Positions 1-7,080 of a DNA stretch of 64,000 bases are shown piece by piece. The translations under genes were made by a program, and so were the position numbers. This DNA is from Allobaculum stercoricanis DSM 13633 (GTDB taxonomy: Bacteria; Bacillota_I; Bacilli_A; Erysipelotrichales; Erysipelotrichaceae): positions 1,796,213 through 1,860,212 of the forward strand of contig NZ_KB913034.1 in NCBI RefSeq assembly GCF_000384195.1, written 5' to 3'. The notes beneath the pieces are model-generated. The model was not told where the DNA came from and did not search any database. It saw nothing but the letters and a program-made list of their open reading frames with translations. How positions within the stretch are numbered: the first letter of the stretch is position 1; each line of letters begins with the position of its first letter.

Positions 1-113
1 GTCAAATCTTGAATGCGTACGATAGGCAAGCCTTCCTTGCACCAATCGTCAGGTTTGAAAGCATAGCCGTTTATATATGTAGCTATATCACCCAGTCTTT
101 TTGTTTCTACCAT
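1..113 (-). CDS. hsdS: Type I restriction specificity subunit (HsdS), N-terminal fragment, probably a silent cassette
   Basis: The first 37 codons of a specificity subunit run off the left edge of the window. The readable start (MVETKRLGDIATYINGYAFK) is typical of the first target recognition domain of HsdS, which reads one half of the bipartite DNA site for the methylase/endonuclease complex. The gene follows the recombinase in the same direction. Its upstream region shares an AATTCGGATTT..GG.GATAAA motif with the other hsdS but lacks that copy's strong AGGAGG ribosome binding site and upstream ATG. It therefore looks like a donor cassette rather than an expressed gene. Identity is fairly secure; silence is an inference. 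Confidence 0.75.
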   Translation of the reverse strand, partial: MVETKRLGDIATYINGYAFKPDDWCKEGLPIVRIQDL

Positions 114-123
114 TTATCCCCGT

Positions 124-361
124 AAATCCGAATTCGTTTTTCGATTTTACGCAATGAATTTTTGATGAGACATTTTTACATTTGCTTGATTTACAATTGC
201 ATATTGCATGGTTGTATCAATCTGAGAGTGACCCAAGAGTCTTTGTACTTGCTCAATTGGCATACCTTTATCGATTGCTCTTGTTGCCATTGTTCTCCGA
301 AATTTATGAGGGTGTATTTTCCCCATATTTAGCTTTCTTCCAAGTGCGCGAATTCGGATTT
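124..361. repeat. 13-bp inverted repeat, one arm inside the recombinase gene
   Basis: AAATCCGAATTCG occurs at 124-136 on the plus strand and, exactly inverted, at 349-361. The first copy lies just upstream of the partial hsdS. The second lies within the 3' part of the recombinase coding region. The core AAATCCGAATT recurs in direct orientation at 3248-3258, just upstream of the complete hsdS. The shared core is seen directly; its use as a recombination site is an inference. Confidence 0.5.
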
Positions 362-1115
362 CCACTCCACTAATTTTCAATCGTTCATGTGGTGCATCTA
401 ATGTGACAAAAAGAGCGGGATTATTATCGTTTCTCTTACTTAAATAATTTAACAAATGAATTTTAGACTTAGCATCGAAATATACTTTGCGTTCTTTATC
501 GCCTTTACCAAATACAACGCATTCTCGTGCTTCAAAATCAACATCAGATATATTCAGATTTACCAACTCACCAACTCGTATCCCTGTAGAATACAGCAAA
601 TCAATCATTGCTAGATCTCGAGGACATTGACAGTTATCCCTTATCAATTCAATAGCCTCGTCGGATATAATTTCTTTTACAGGTTGTTTCGTTTTAATTT
701 TGTGAATTCGTCTCATTGGACTTTTTAAAATATAGTCTTCTTCTTCAAGCCACGAAAAAAAACTAGAAATATTTCGTCTTACATTATCCACTGTCGCTTT
801 ACTGCAATTATTGATTTTTTGATACTCAACAAGATATCTTCTAATCTCTTCTGTTGTTATCTTTCTCACAGGAGTTTTAATAATTTGAAGCAGTCTAGCT
901 ACTGTTGCACTATAGTATTGGATCGTTCGTTCTGAACACCCTTCGATACGTTTTGCATCTAAGAACAGCTGCAAGTATTCATCATTTGATGTTTCTTCTT
1001 TTTGTATTGTATTTTCCGAAAATGTCTGAAGTAAAACTTCCTGTAATTTCTTCATCTGTGAAACATTCAAATAATCCGCCATCTCGTTAATAATCATTAC
1101 AATTTTCTCTTCCAT
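147..1115 (-). CDS. Tyrosine recombinase (phage-integrase family) of the hsdS locus
   Basis: This 322-residue site-specific recombinase has an N-terminal SAM-like core-binding domain (about residues 45-140) and a C-terminal catalytic domain. The catalytic residues are visible: Arg180 in GIRVGEL, His270 and Arg273 in HPHKFRR, His296 in LLGH and nucleophile Tyr305 in TTMQYA. Recombinases of this type next to duplicated hsdS genes shuffle specificity domains (compare CreX/PsrA in pneumococcal type I loci), and that is the likely job here. The start is supported by AGAGG upstream, which sits inside a small hairpin at 1116-1142. A shared 13-bp inverted motif touches both this gene and the hsdS leader. 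Confidence 0.9.
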   Translation of the reverse strand: MEEKIVMIINEMADYLNVSQMKKLQEVLLQTFSENTIQKEETSNDEYLQLFLDAKRIEGCSERTIQYYSATVARLLQIIKTPVRKITTEEIRRYLVEYQKINNCSKATVDNVRRNISSFFSWLEEEDYILKSPMRRIHKIKTKQPVKEIISDEAIELIRDNCQCPRDLAMIDLLYSTGIRVGELVNLNISDVDFEARECVVFGKGDKERKVYFDAKSKIHLLNYLSKRNDNNPALFVTLDAPHERLKISGVEIRIRALGRKLNMGKIHPHKFRRTMATRAIDKGMPIEQVQRLLGHSQIDTTMQYAIVNQANVKMSHQKFIA

Positions 1116-1142
1116 GTTGATACCTCTTCTATCGATATCAAC
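1116..1142 (-). promoter_or_regulatory. Hairpin covering the recombinase ribosome binding site
   Basis: GTTGATA and TATCAAC form a 7-bp stem around a 13-nt loop, directly between the preceding gene and the recombinase ATG. The AGAGG Shine-Dalgarno sequence is partly inside the stem, so folding could limit recombinase translation. The structure is read from sequence; the regulatory effect is an inference. Confidence 0.4.
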
Positions 1143-1158
1143 ATCCTACACCTATTAT

Positions 1159-1620
1159 TTAAATCACCTTTTTTTCTAAGTAACACTCGAGCAGATATGA
1201 TGGATTTTCGTAATACATACTGCTGTTATAATCATCAATTTTGTCACTGAGAAAAGAGTTATAAACTTCGATTAGCGCGTCGATCACATCAATTTTTTCG
1301 TATTCTGCTACAGCTTTTATCAATCTCTTATATACTTTTCCGATGTCCCAATGGGATGGTATCGAGTATTTGCATTCTTTGACATTATCAAATGTTCCTA
1401 AAGGTATTTTTGCTTCTTGAATAAAATCTTCACTTATGCGATCTATATTATCGCTATGGTAAACATCCGCTAGTTCATAAATTTTTGAGATATTTTCTTT
1501 GCTCAATGCGTTGACTATATCTTTTCTTCTATTTTTCGTCACTCTAGCTATGTAATCGATCAAGGAGCAGGTAAAGAACAGATCGTTATCTTTTGTAGAT
1601 TCTCTTCCAATATCTTGCAT
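1159..1620 (-). CDS. Uncharacterised partner of the DUF3990-like protein (candidate antitoxin)
   Basis: A 153-residue, acidic, probably all-helical soluble protein with no signal peptide or membrane segment. It resembles an uncharacterised Bacillota family (motifs RRKDIVNAL, ADVYHSDNIDR, DIGKVYKRLI, KIDDYNSS) found beside DUF3990 proteins; the N-terminal third recalls DUF3791. The start codon overlaps the stop of the upstream gene by one base (TAATG), so the pair is almost certainly translationally coupled. By position and pairing it is the best candidate for the antitoxin or immunity partner of that protein. Family recall is from memory and the function is inferred. Confidence 0.6.
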   Translation of the reverse strand: MQDIGRESTKDNDLFFTCSLIDYIARVTKNRRKDIVNALSKENISKIYELADVYHSDNIDRISEDFIQEAKIPLGTFDNVKECKYSIPSHWDIGKVYKRLIKAVAEYEKIDVIDALIEVYNSFLSDKIDDYNSSMYYENPSYLLECYLEKKVI

Positions 1621-2081
1621 TACACAACCTCCTCAAACCCTCTATAGTTCAAGCATTTTAATGCTTCTTTCGTACAAAAATTGATTTGATGTGTCGGATA
1701 CTTAAATTTTGCCAATACCCAGAATTGTTCTCTTGTTATGCTTCCATCCATATAATCGGAGATGTAATTATAAATTTGATCATCGGCCATTGCTCCAATC
1801 ACAATATCGTATGTATGTGTCTTTCCACTTCTACAATCTATGATGAAATCTAACCATTCATCTGTCATTTCTCGGAATTCTTTTATTCGTAACTTAGAAT
1901 TCAAGCGAACATCATAAGTGGATACAATTTTTGTATCATAACGTTTAGCCCATCTCTGCGCCTGTTCTTTGATGATGGTGCAATAAAATCCGTTTCCAAA
2001 GTCCTTTGTATTTCTTCCAATTCTAATTTCTGGGTTTTTAACTGGAGTATATCCGCCATGGTAAACCGTCATTATCGCCAT
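1620..2081 (-). CDS. DUF3990-family protein, putative ADP-ribosyltransferase-fold toxin
   Basis: A 153-residue protein opening with MAIMTVYHGGY, followed by DFGNGFYCT and AQRWAKR. This YHG...FG.GFY arrangement is the hallmark of DUF3990, a family with predicted ADP-ribosyltransferase (PARP/ART-like) relationships. The ATG at 2081 is preferred over the upstream TTG because GAAGGGAG lies seven bases before it. It follows hsdS directly and overlaps its partner gene by one base. The likely role is a toxin or effector held in check by the downstream gene and carried as cargo within the type I locus. The enzymatic activity is unproven. Confidence 0.65.
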   Translation of the reverse strand: MAIMTVYHGGYTPVKNPEIRIGRNTKDFGNGFYCTIIKEQAQRWAKRYDTKIVSTYDVRLNSKLRIKEFREMTDEWLDFIIDCRSGKTHTYDIVIGAMADDQIYNYISDYMDGSITREQFWVLAKFKYPTHQINFCTKEALKCLNYRGFEEVV

Positions 2082-2097
2082 TGAAATACTCCCTTCA

Positions 2098-3234
2098 TTA
2101 GCCAAAATATTCTTGCATCAGACTATCAAAAAGCAATTGTGTTTTATCTAAAGCTGCTTGAATTGCAACTTTTGATTTGTCTACTAGGGCAACAAAGTCT
2201 GCAAATTCATTCTGCAATGTAAAAGGCGCAAATGGGACTTCAAAATTTTTAATCTTTGAGAGGCTGAGATTTTTCTGACGAACGCCTTGTCTTTCCTGCA
2301 AGAAAATCGGTTTCATAATATCAAACAAATAGTATAACCAAACAACGTTATATCCCTGCTTTGGATTTAAATTTGCACATGCTTGGTTGGAGCTCGAATC
2401 CTCAGTTAATATTCCCATTTTTAAGGCTGCCGTATCGTACATTCCAATCATCAAAGTCCCCTTGTTAAATAATTTTGCAGATGATTGTTGCAGTGCTGTC
2501 TCAGAAATATGTTCTAATGAATCTGGTAGATATAGTGAGTTTAATTCACCAGCACTATACCAACGAACACTCCCTTCAAAATACTCTAATTTTGCTCTGG
2601 TCGGTGTCCCACCACTTGTTAACACACCAATTTCCTCAACTTTTACCAAGTTGCTTTTATTATATTTTGGATCACCAAACATCTCGACAAATCGACTCTT
2701 AATTAATTCATCTAACTTTTGAAGCTCATATTGATAAGAAGAAATAATATTTTTCATCACATCAATAATTGATGATATACGTTGTTGTTCTTCTAATGAA
2801 ATATCTGGCAATTCAAGTGATGAAAGAACATCTATTTTAATCCCTTTGATAGTTGCTCCTCGTGCTTTTGAGTTTAAATACCTGTTTTTTCCTTGAAGAA
2901 ATTTGCATAAGTATTCTTTATTCCAAATATTTTCGTCAATACCAATAAGCGAAATAATGTCTTGGCTAGTTGACATGTCGACTGTATTAATCGCAACTTT
3001 TCCCACCCCGACTCGAGTACCTACCATAACTGAGAACGCCGGGACTATTTTCGCTGCACTTTCCATAATGGCTTTTTCGGTTATCCAATCAACAGCATTT
3101 GATTCATCAATATTCCCGCCATTTAGTGCTATTGTTGTAATCCATGGAATCTTACCGTTGAAATATTCTGCATTTCCCTTTGCTGGTGTTCCACCAGATT
3201 GAAATTTACATATTTCACCTAATTTAACTCCCAT
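2098..3234 (-). CDS. hsdS: Type I restriction-modification specificity subunit HsdS
   Basis: A complete 378-residue HsdS. Two target recognition domains (about residues 5-150 and 195-360) each begin with a FxSGGTP.. segment and end in helices (LEEQQRISSIIDVMKN, then LDELIKSRFVEMFGD; QNEFADFVALVDKSK at the end) that form the conserved spacers between half-sites. It guides the HsdM methylase and, in the complete complex, HsdR. It lies 48 bp after hsdM. No good Shine-Dalgarno precedes the ATG. Instead a short reading frame with a strong AGGAGG site (MVNSDFWR, 3238-3264) ends three bases before it, suggesting reinitiation. No hsdR is visible in the window. Confidence 0.93.
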   Translation of the reverse strand: MGVKLGEICKFQSGGTPAKGNAEYFNGKIPWITTIALNGGNIDESNAVDWITEKAIMESAAKIVPAFSVMVGTRVGVGKVAINTVDMSTSQDIISLIGIDENIWNKEYLCKFLQGKNRYLNSKARGATIKGIKIDVLSSLELPDISLEEQQRISSIIDVMKNIISSYQYELQKLDELIKSRFVEMFGDPKYNKSNLVKVEEIGVLTSGGTPTRAKLEYFEGSVRWYSAGELNSLYLPDSLEHISETALQQSSAKLFNKGTLMIGMYDTAALKMGILTEDSSSNQACANLNPKQGYNVVWLYYLFDIMKPIFLQERQGVRQKNLSLSKIKNFEVPFAPFTLQNEFADFVALVDKSKVAIQAALDKTQLLFDSLMQEYFG

Positions 3235-3237
3235 ACT

Positions 3238-3264
3238 TTATCGCCAAAAATCCGAATTTACCAT
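3238..3264 (-). CDS. Eight-residue leader peptide upstream of hsdS
   Basis: MVNSDFWR starts 10 nt after AGGAGG and stops with TAA three nucleotides before the hsdS ATG. The AATTCGGATTT motif shared with the silent hsdS lies inside this mini-ORF, and the stop codon would stay in frame after an exchange at that motif. It probably supplies translation by coupling to whichever hsdS is placed behind it. This is read from sequence only; translation is not shown. Confidence 0.4.
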   Translation of the reverse strand: MVNSDFWR

Positions 3265-3282
3265 TCAGATTTTTCCTCCTTT

Positions 3283-4785
3283 CTATCCTTTTAGAAGCGC
3301 TTTGAGTTCTTCTAAATTCTTCTCAATTTCTTTGTTTAACGCTTCAATATCTGCAAGAATTTCACTTGTAGGTGGATATTCTACTTTTTCATAAACAACT
3401 TCTTTGTATTTATTGATAGAAAGATCGTAGTCATTCTCCACAATTTCTTGTTTATCCACTAAGAAGCTTTGTTCTGTTCTCTTTCGTTCTACTTCTTGAT
3501 CTAAGTGATTAAATCTTTCGATAATATCTGGAATATCATTTTCATTGACTGGGGATCTCTTATCGTCTAATGAATATCCATCAGCTTTCATATCGTAAAA
3601 CCAGACTTTGTCTGTTCCACCATGGCCTGTTTTCGTAAAGATTAAAATTCCTGTGGATACTCCGGCATAAGGTTTGAATACCCCAGAAGGCATTGAGATG
3701 ACTGCTTCTAGTCTATTGTCTTCAATAATGGCTTGTCTGATTTGTTTATGGGCTTTACTGGATCCGAATAATACGCCATCTGGAACAATGCAGGCGCATC
3801 GGCCACCAATTTTTAACATTCTGATAAATAAAGCTAAGAACAAGAGTTCTGTTTTCTTTGTTTTCGCGACTTTCAACAAATTAGAAGAGACTGAATCCGC
3901 ATCTAATGTCCCTTTAAATGGTGGGTTAGCTAGAATTAAAGAATATTGGTCTATATCGCCATTTTGGTCAGATAAACTATCTCGATATTCGATGATTGGA
4001 GATTCTACCCCATGCGTCATCATATTCATTGCGCCAATACGAAGCATCGTTCTGTCCATGTCAAATCCATGGAACATATGTTTCATATAATGTTCTCTAT
4101 TTTCTTTATTCATCAAAATGTCGTTACGACATGTTTCTCTTAAATAATCACTTGCACCAACTAAAAAACCACCTGTACCACATGCTGGGTCACAAATTGT
4201 TTCTTGTGGAGTTGGTTTCATCAACTCCACCATCATGCGAATAATGTGTCTTGGTGTTCTGAATTGCCCGTTTCGTCCGGCTGTAGAAATCTTAGACAAT
4301 AAATATTCGTATACATCACCACGAATATCAATTCCTGTGGATTTTCCCATTAGGGCATAAATGTCATCTAAAGAAGAAACAACTTTCGATAAGACAAGTG
4401 GTGTTGGTAATTTAAAGATCGCATCGTCCATATATTTTGAATACGCACTATTTTTGTCTTCGTGTAGGTTCTTAATAAATGGAAAGACCCATTCTTGAAC
4501 GGTTTCGTACATTTTTGTTGCGGGTAAATCTCTAAATGTAGACCATTTTAATTGTTGTCCATCAATTGTTCTTTCCCCGATCATGACTTGATCTGAAAAA
4601 ATACTTTTGAATGGCAAACCTAACATTGCACATTCTCTTGCGTTTTTATTGTCTGTATCATCCAAGTCATGGATGAACATTAAATAAGTAATTTGTTCAA
4701 TGACTTCAAGAGGGTTGGTTAAGCCACCAGCGGCAAACACATCCCATAAACTATCAATTTTATTTTTTAATTCACCTGTAATCAT
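3283..4785 (-). CDS. hsdM: Type I restriction-modification DNA methyltransferase HsdM
   Basis: A 500-residue N6-adenine methyltransferase subunit. It has an HsdM_N helical domain (about 1-140), then an N6_Mtase domain with SAM-binding motif I CDPACGTGGF (199-208) and catalytic NPPF (287-290). The C-terminal tail is a coiled helix (EIEKNLEELKALLKG) that contacts HsdS. It methylates adenine in the recognition site chosen by HsdS. The ATG has GAGGAG upstream. It is the first intact gene of the operon hsdM-hsdS-ART-partner-recombinase-hsdS. hsdR is not upstream and may lie left of the window. Confidence 0.96.
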   Translation of the reverse strand: MITGELKNKIDSLWDVFAAGGLTNPLEVIEQITYLMFIHDLDDTDNKNARECAMLGLPFKSIFSDQVMIGERTIDGQQLKWSTFRDLPATKMYETVQEWVFPFIKNLHEDKNSAYSKYMDDAIFKLPTPLVLSKVVSSLDDIYALMGKSTGIDIRGDVYEYLLSKISTAGRNGQFRTPRHIIRMMVELMKPTPQETICDPACGTGGFLVGASDYLRETCRNDILMNKENREHYMKHMFHGFDMDRTMLRIGAMNMMTHGVESPIIEYRDSLSDQNGDIDQYSLILANPPFKGTLDADSVSSNLLKVAKTKKTELLFLALFIRMLKIGGRCACIVPDGVLFGSSKAHKQIRQAIIEDNRLEAVISMPSGVFKPYAGVSTGILIFTKTGHGGTDKVWFYDMKADGYSLDDKRSPVNENDIPDIIERFNHLDQEVERKRTEQSFLVDKQEIVENDYDLSINKYKEVVYEKVEYPPTSEILADIEALNKEIEKNLEELKALLKG

Positions 4786-4844
4786 TACTCGTTCTCCTCA
4801 TTCCTCATAGATGAAACTGCTCTGTTCTCACTCCATTAAATGAT

Positions 4845-5223
4845 TTCATACTTTAAATCGCTTTTTTACTCATATTTGGATACCTCTTCATTATTTGGCT
4901 TTTTGTGATTTGATCCATATTCTTTCTGATTTGTTCATACCAACCAAAAATACTCATCTGCTCTATTTCATCATCTGCATCTTCCAAAAGAAAAGCGCAC
5001 AAAAGCCCAAAATAAACATAGATAGTATCTCGATCTCAATGACATCATGAATGTCACAATCGTAGACATTGCATAGTTTTGTCATATTTTCTAATGTAAT
5101 CCAAACTTCAAGCAGTTAAAATCCAGTTTTTGTTTTCTAAAAAAATCAAATACTGCAATGATCTTAACTAAAGATTTAAATCACCATTCTAATTTTGAAT
5201 AATCATACTTATAATAGACCATT
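4845..5223 (-). pseudogene. Decayed coding remnant(s), including a small XRE-type regulator
   Basis: The minus strand from the ATG at 5221-5223 (MVYYKYDYSKLEW, then a TGA) through about 5026 contains ITLENMTKLCNVYDCDIHDVIEI. That is the typical last two helices of a short Cro/CI-type DNA-binding protein of the form ..ISLETL.KICKALDCDI.DI.E. Stops and frame changes separate it from its N-terminus. A second open stretch in another frame (EDADDEIEQMSIFGWYEQIRKN..., ending near 4856) then reaches towards hsdM. No intact gene survives. It may be the relic of a control protein for the restriction locus, but that is a guess. Confidence 0.4.
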
Positions 5224-5283
5224 TCTATCTGAACTCATATGAGTACTTTCACTTATTAGTGAATTCTCCTGATAGTTCGTTGT

Positions 5284-5336
5284 TCAATGAACATGATTTT
5301 TTGTATTTATCGTGTTCAATAGATTGGGAGCTTATC
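5284..5336 (-). repeat. 53-bp solo copy of the IS3-element left end
   Basis: This stretch is identical, in inverted orientation, to 18751-18803, the leader of the IS3-family element later in the window (starts GATAAGCTCCC). No transposase follows, so it is an orphan end left by deletion or incomplete transposition. It abuts the 47-bp repeat described next. Confidence 0.75.
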
Positions 5337-5383
5337 ACATCTCGATTGAGTTATTTCAAGTATCTACTAAAAGGGAACTTATC
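5337..5383 (-). repeat. 47-bp repeat shared with 49267-49313
   Basis: 43 of 47 positions match 49267-49313. Read on the minus strand it begins GATAAGTTCCCTTTTAGT, close to the GATAAGCTCCC head of the adjoining IS end. Both are therefore probably termini of related insertion sequences. The rest of 5384-5540 shows no gene that I can support. Confidence 0.6.
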
Positions 5384-5542
5384 ATCCCTTCGGATTTTTT
5401 AATTCAAAAGACAAATCCCAAACAGTTTTACTTAGAACCATAATAATTATCAAATTGGATATTTTCTAATTACAAGAGTGGTGAGGCTTATCTTCCTGTT
5501 TACATTAGGCAGCAATGCAGTACCGATTGGAATCAGCGAAGT

Positions 5543-5569
5543 AAAAAAAATAGGACCACAAATGGCCCT
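5543..5569 (-). terminator. Rho-independent terminator after higBA
   Basis: On the minus strand GGGCCA-TTTG-TGGTCC forms a short stem (one G-U pair) followed by a run of eight T, about 50 nt after the antitoxin stop. Confidence 0.65.
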
Positions 5570-5617
5570 TCATATTATCTTCTATTTATATTTTGCACTT
5601 ATGCATTAAACGCAAAA

Positions 5618-5923
5618 TTATCTTATTGACACTTTTTCCTTTTGATCAAGAGGAATAAACTCAAGTTTTAATCGCATTCCCATCCCTGCAGCTAAACGTT
5701 TCAGCATTTCTATACTTGGATTTCTCGTTCCATTTTCAATTCTGCTGATATCTGCCTGAGTAATGCCCGTTGCCTCGGAAAGATCCTTTTGTGTCATTTT
5801 TAAACTTTTTCTTGCCTCGATCATTGCATTGATAATGTCATATTCAGGCTCAAGTGCATCATACTCTGCTTTCAGTTCAGGATCTTTTAACAATTGTTCC
5901 TTATAATCATTATAATTAACCAT
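5618..5923 (-). CDS. higA: HigA-type antitoxin (XRE-family HTH)
   Basis: A 101-residue antitoxin with a Cro/CI helix-turn-helix (MTQKDLSEATGITQADISRI, about residues 43-62) and a C-terminal strand that would contact the toxin. The ATG beginning MVNYNDY is preferred over an upstream one because GAAAGGAGATATAGAC precedes it at good spacing. It overlaps the toxin gene by eight bases. The order toxin first, antitoxin second is the HigBA arrangement. It should neutralise HigB and repress the shared promoter through the GTATG..CATAC palindrome upstream of higB. Confidence 0.88.
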   Translation of the reverse strand: MVNYNDYKEQLLKDPELKAEYDALEPEYDIINAMIEARKSLKMTQKDLSEATGITQADISRIENGTRNPSIEMLKRLAAGMGMRLKLEFIPLDQKEKVSIR

Positions 5924-6269
5924 GTCTATATCTCCTTTCGTAGTCTTTCTTATAATTGATTGCTCTAGCAATTTCACTCGGAGGTGTTTTTTGAGTTTTC
6001 TTTACAAATCCATTCGTAATGACCGCTTTGTTCCCAACAAAGAAGAAATAAAAAACTCGTGTAATATCTGAACCTTGCTGTGTCCTCAATTCAAAAATCC
6101 CATCCTTTATAGCTTTTGAATAAGGAGACCTCAAGTCATTACCATGTTGTTCAAGTAAATCAATCGAACGGATCACTCTAGCAGTCATTTTCTTATCTAA
6201 TTTAGAAATAAACTCTGCTACTGGGCAATCCCCATTTTCTTTACTATAAAATTCAATGCATATACTCAT
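5916..6269 (-). CDS. higB: HigB-type RelE/ParE-superfamily toxin
   Basis: A 117-residue toxin of the phage-derived Gp49-like/HigB family (PF05973 type). The beta-hairpin core GIFELRTQQGSDITRVFYFF and the following NGFVKKTQKTPPSEIARA segment are characteristic. Members cleave mRNA on the ribosome. The ATG of MSICIEF is chosen because AGAGGAAAGG lies just upstream. The open frame extends 16 codons further but would run through the promoter. The gene is intact and followed by its antitoxin, so the module is probably functional. Confidence 0.88.
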   Translation of the reverse strand: MSICIEFYSKENGDCPVAEFISKLDKKMTARVIRSIDLLEQHGNDLRSPYSKAIKDGIFELRTQQGSDITRVFYFFFVGNKAVITNGFVKKTQKTPPSEIARAINYKKDYERRYRHG

Positions 6270-6287
6270 TGCCTTTCCTCTAACTAA

Positions 6288-6317
6288 ATTGTATGTTGCA
6301 TACGACATATTTGTCAA
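6288..6317 (-). promoter_or_regulatory. higBA promoter with palindromic operator
   Basis: On the minus strand TTGACA (6312-6317), an 18-bp spacer and TACAAT (6288-6293) form a near-consensus promoter. The palindrome GTATGTTGCATAC (6291-6303) overlaps the -10 side. It is a plausible HigA operator for autoregulation. Confidence 0.7.
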
Positions 6318-6389
6318 AAAATTATGATCACTTTATGCATTTCACCAAATCGTATCTCGTATCATGATCACACTAAACATATAAAGAAC

Positions 6390-6509
6390 TTACTTACTTC
6401 CTAAAATCATTTTAAAAACCATCTTTAAAAGCACCCAATAGATGTCAAAAATCGTTATCAATATCCGTAGTTTTCTCATCTCCTTTTCTGGTCCATTTTT
6501 CGTTTCCAT
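6390..6509 (-). CDS. Possible 39-residue membrane peptide
   Basis: The frame METKNGPEKEMRKLRILITI..MILGSK has one hydrophobic, basic-flanked helix. There is no convincing ribosome binding site for its first ATG, and I recognise no homologue. It is the only open frame of note in the stretch from 6318 to 6657 between higB and the hicB remnant. It could easily be spurious. Confidence 0.2.
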   Translation of the reverse strand: METKNGPEKEMRKLRILITIFDIYWVLLKMVFKMILGSK

Positions 6510-6657
6510 TATTTAAGTTTTTACATTCGTATTAACAACAGTCGATAATATAATCAGAAACACCTTTTCATACATCCAAGGAAATTTGCTCATTCATCAG
6601 TTATTCCATGATAGATGTTACCGCTCGTATAACTGCGGCTACTTTCTTTATAAACAT

Positions 6658-6995
6658 TTACTTAGAAAATTTTTCATCATTTCTAGAAAGAAGATATAGA
6701 GAATTCTGATCTATGCTCATTCCCTCTCTTTGAGCATGTTCTGCTAGAGATCTACGCAGATTTTTTGAAATTCACAATTTAAACTGCCCAGAATAATTTT
6801 CTAAACTATCTGGTTTATGTATCTCGACACCTTCATCTAACGTTACTTCATCCCATGCTTTTTTGGCACCCAAGGCATTTTCTAACGCGATCTCTATTGT
6901 TTCACCGCAAGTTATGTAGCCGGCAACTCTGGATAAGAAACCACAAATCCGTCTTCTTCTTTGTCTTCTACAATTTTCATGCGATAGGATATCAT
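6658..6995 (-). pseudogene. hicB: hicB-type antitoxin, broken by a frameshift and a stop
   Basis: Reassembled across frames this reads as a HicB antitoxin. MKIVEDKEEDGFVVSYPELP is followed, after a one-base loss, by GYITCGETIEIALENALGAKKAW and DSLENYSGQFKL. A TGA then stands where Arg is expected, and the frame continues ISKNLRRSLAEHAQREGMSI..LYLLSRN. The last part is the ribbon-helix-helix DNA-binding domain. No hicA toxin gene is next to it. Both lesions are visible directly, so the gene is inactive unless a fragment retains function. Confidence 0.8.
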
Positions 6996-7020
6996 GCATC
7001 TTCCACTCTCTATAAAACAC

Positions 7021-7064
7021 AAAAAAAAGCCCCGGAAGGCCTTATATAAGGTTTTCCGAGACTT
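7021..7064 (-). terminator. Terminator of the GMP synthetase paralogue
   Basis: A long stem (CTCGGAAAACCTTAT/ATAAGGCCTTCCGGGG with minor mismatches) is followed by eight T on the minus strand, just after the stop codon at 7081. Confidence 0.85.
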
Positions 7065-7080
7065 GTAAAACTATTTTAAC

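Noticed and set aside
3996-4244. Plus-strand frames inside hsdM, pyr, carB and other long genes
   Set aside because: They are antisense shadows of clear coding regions, without ribosome sites or recognisable products.
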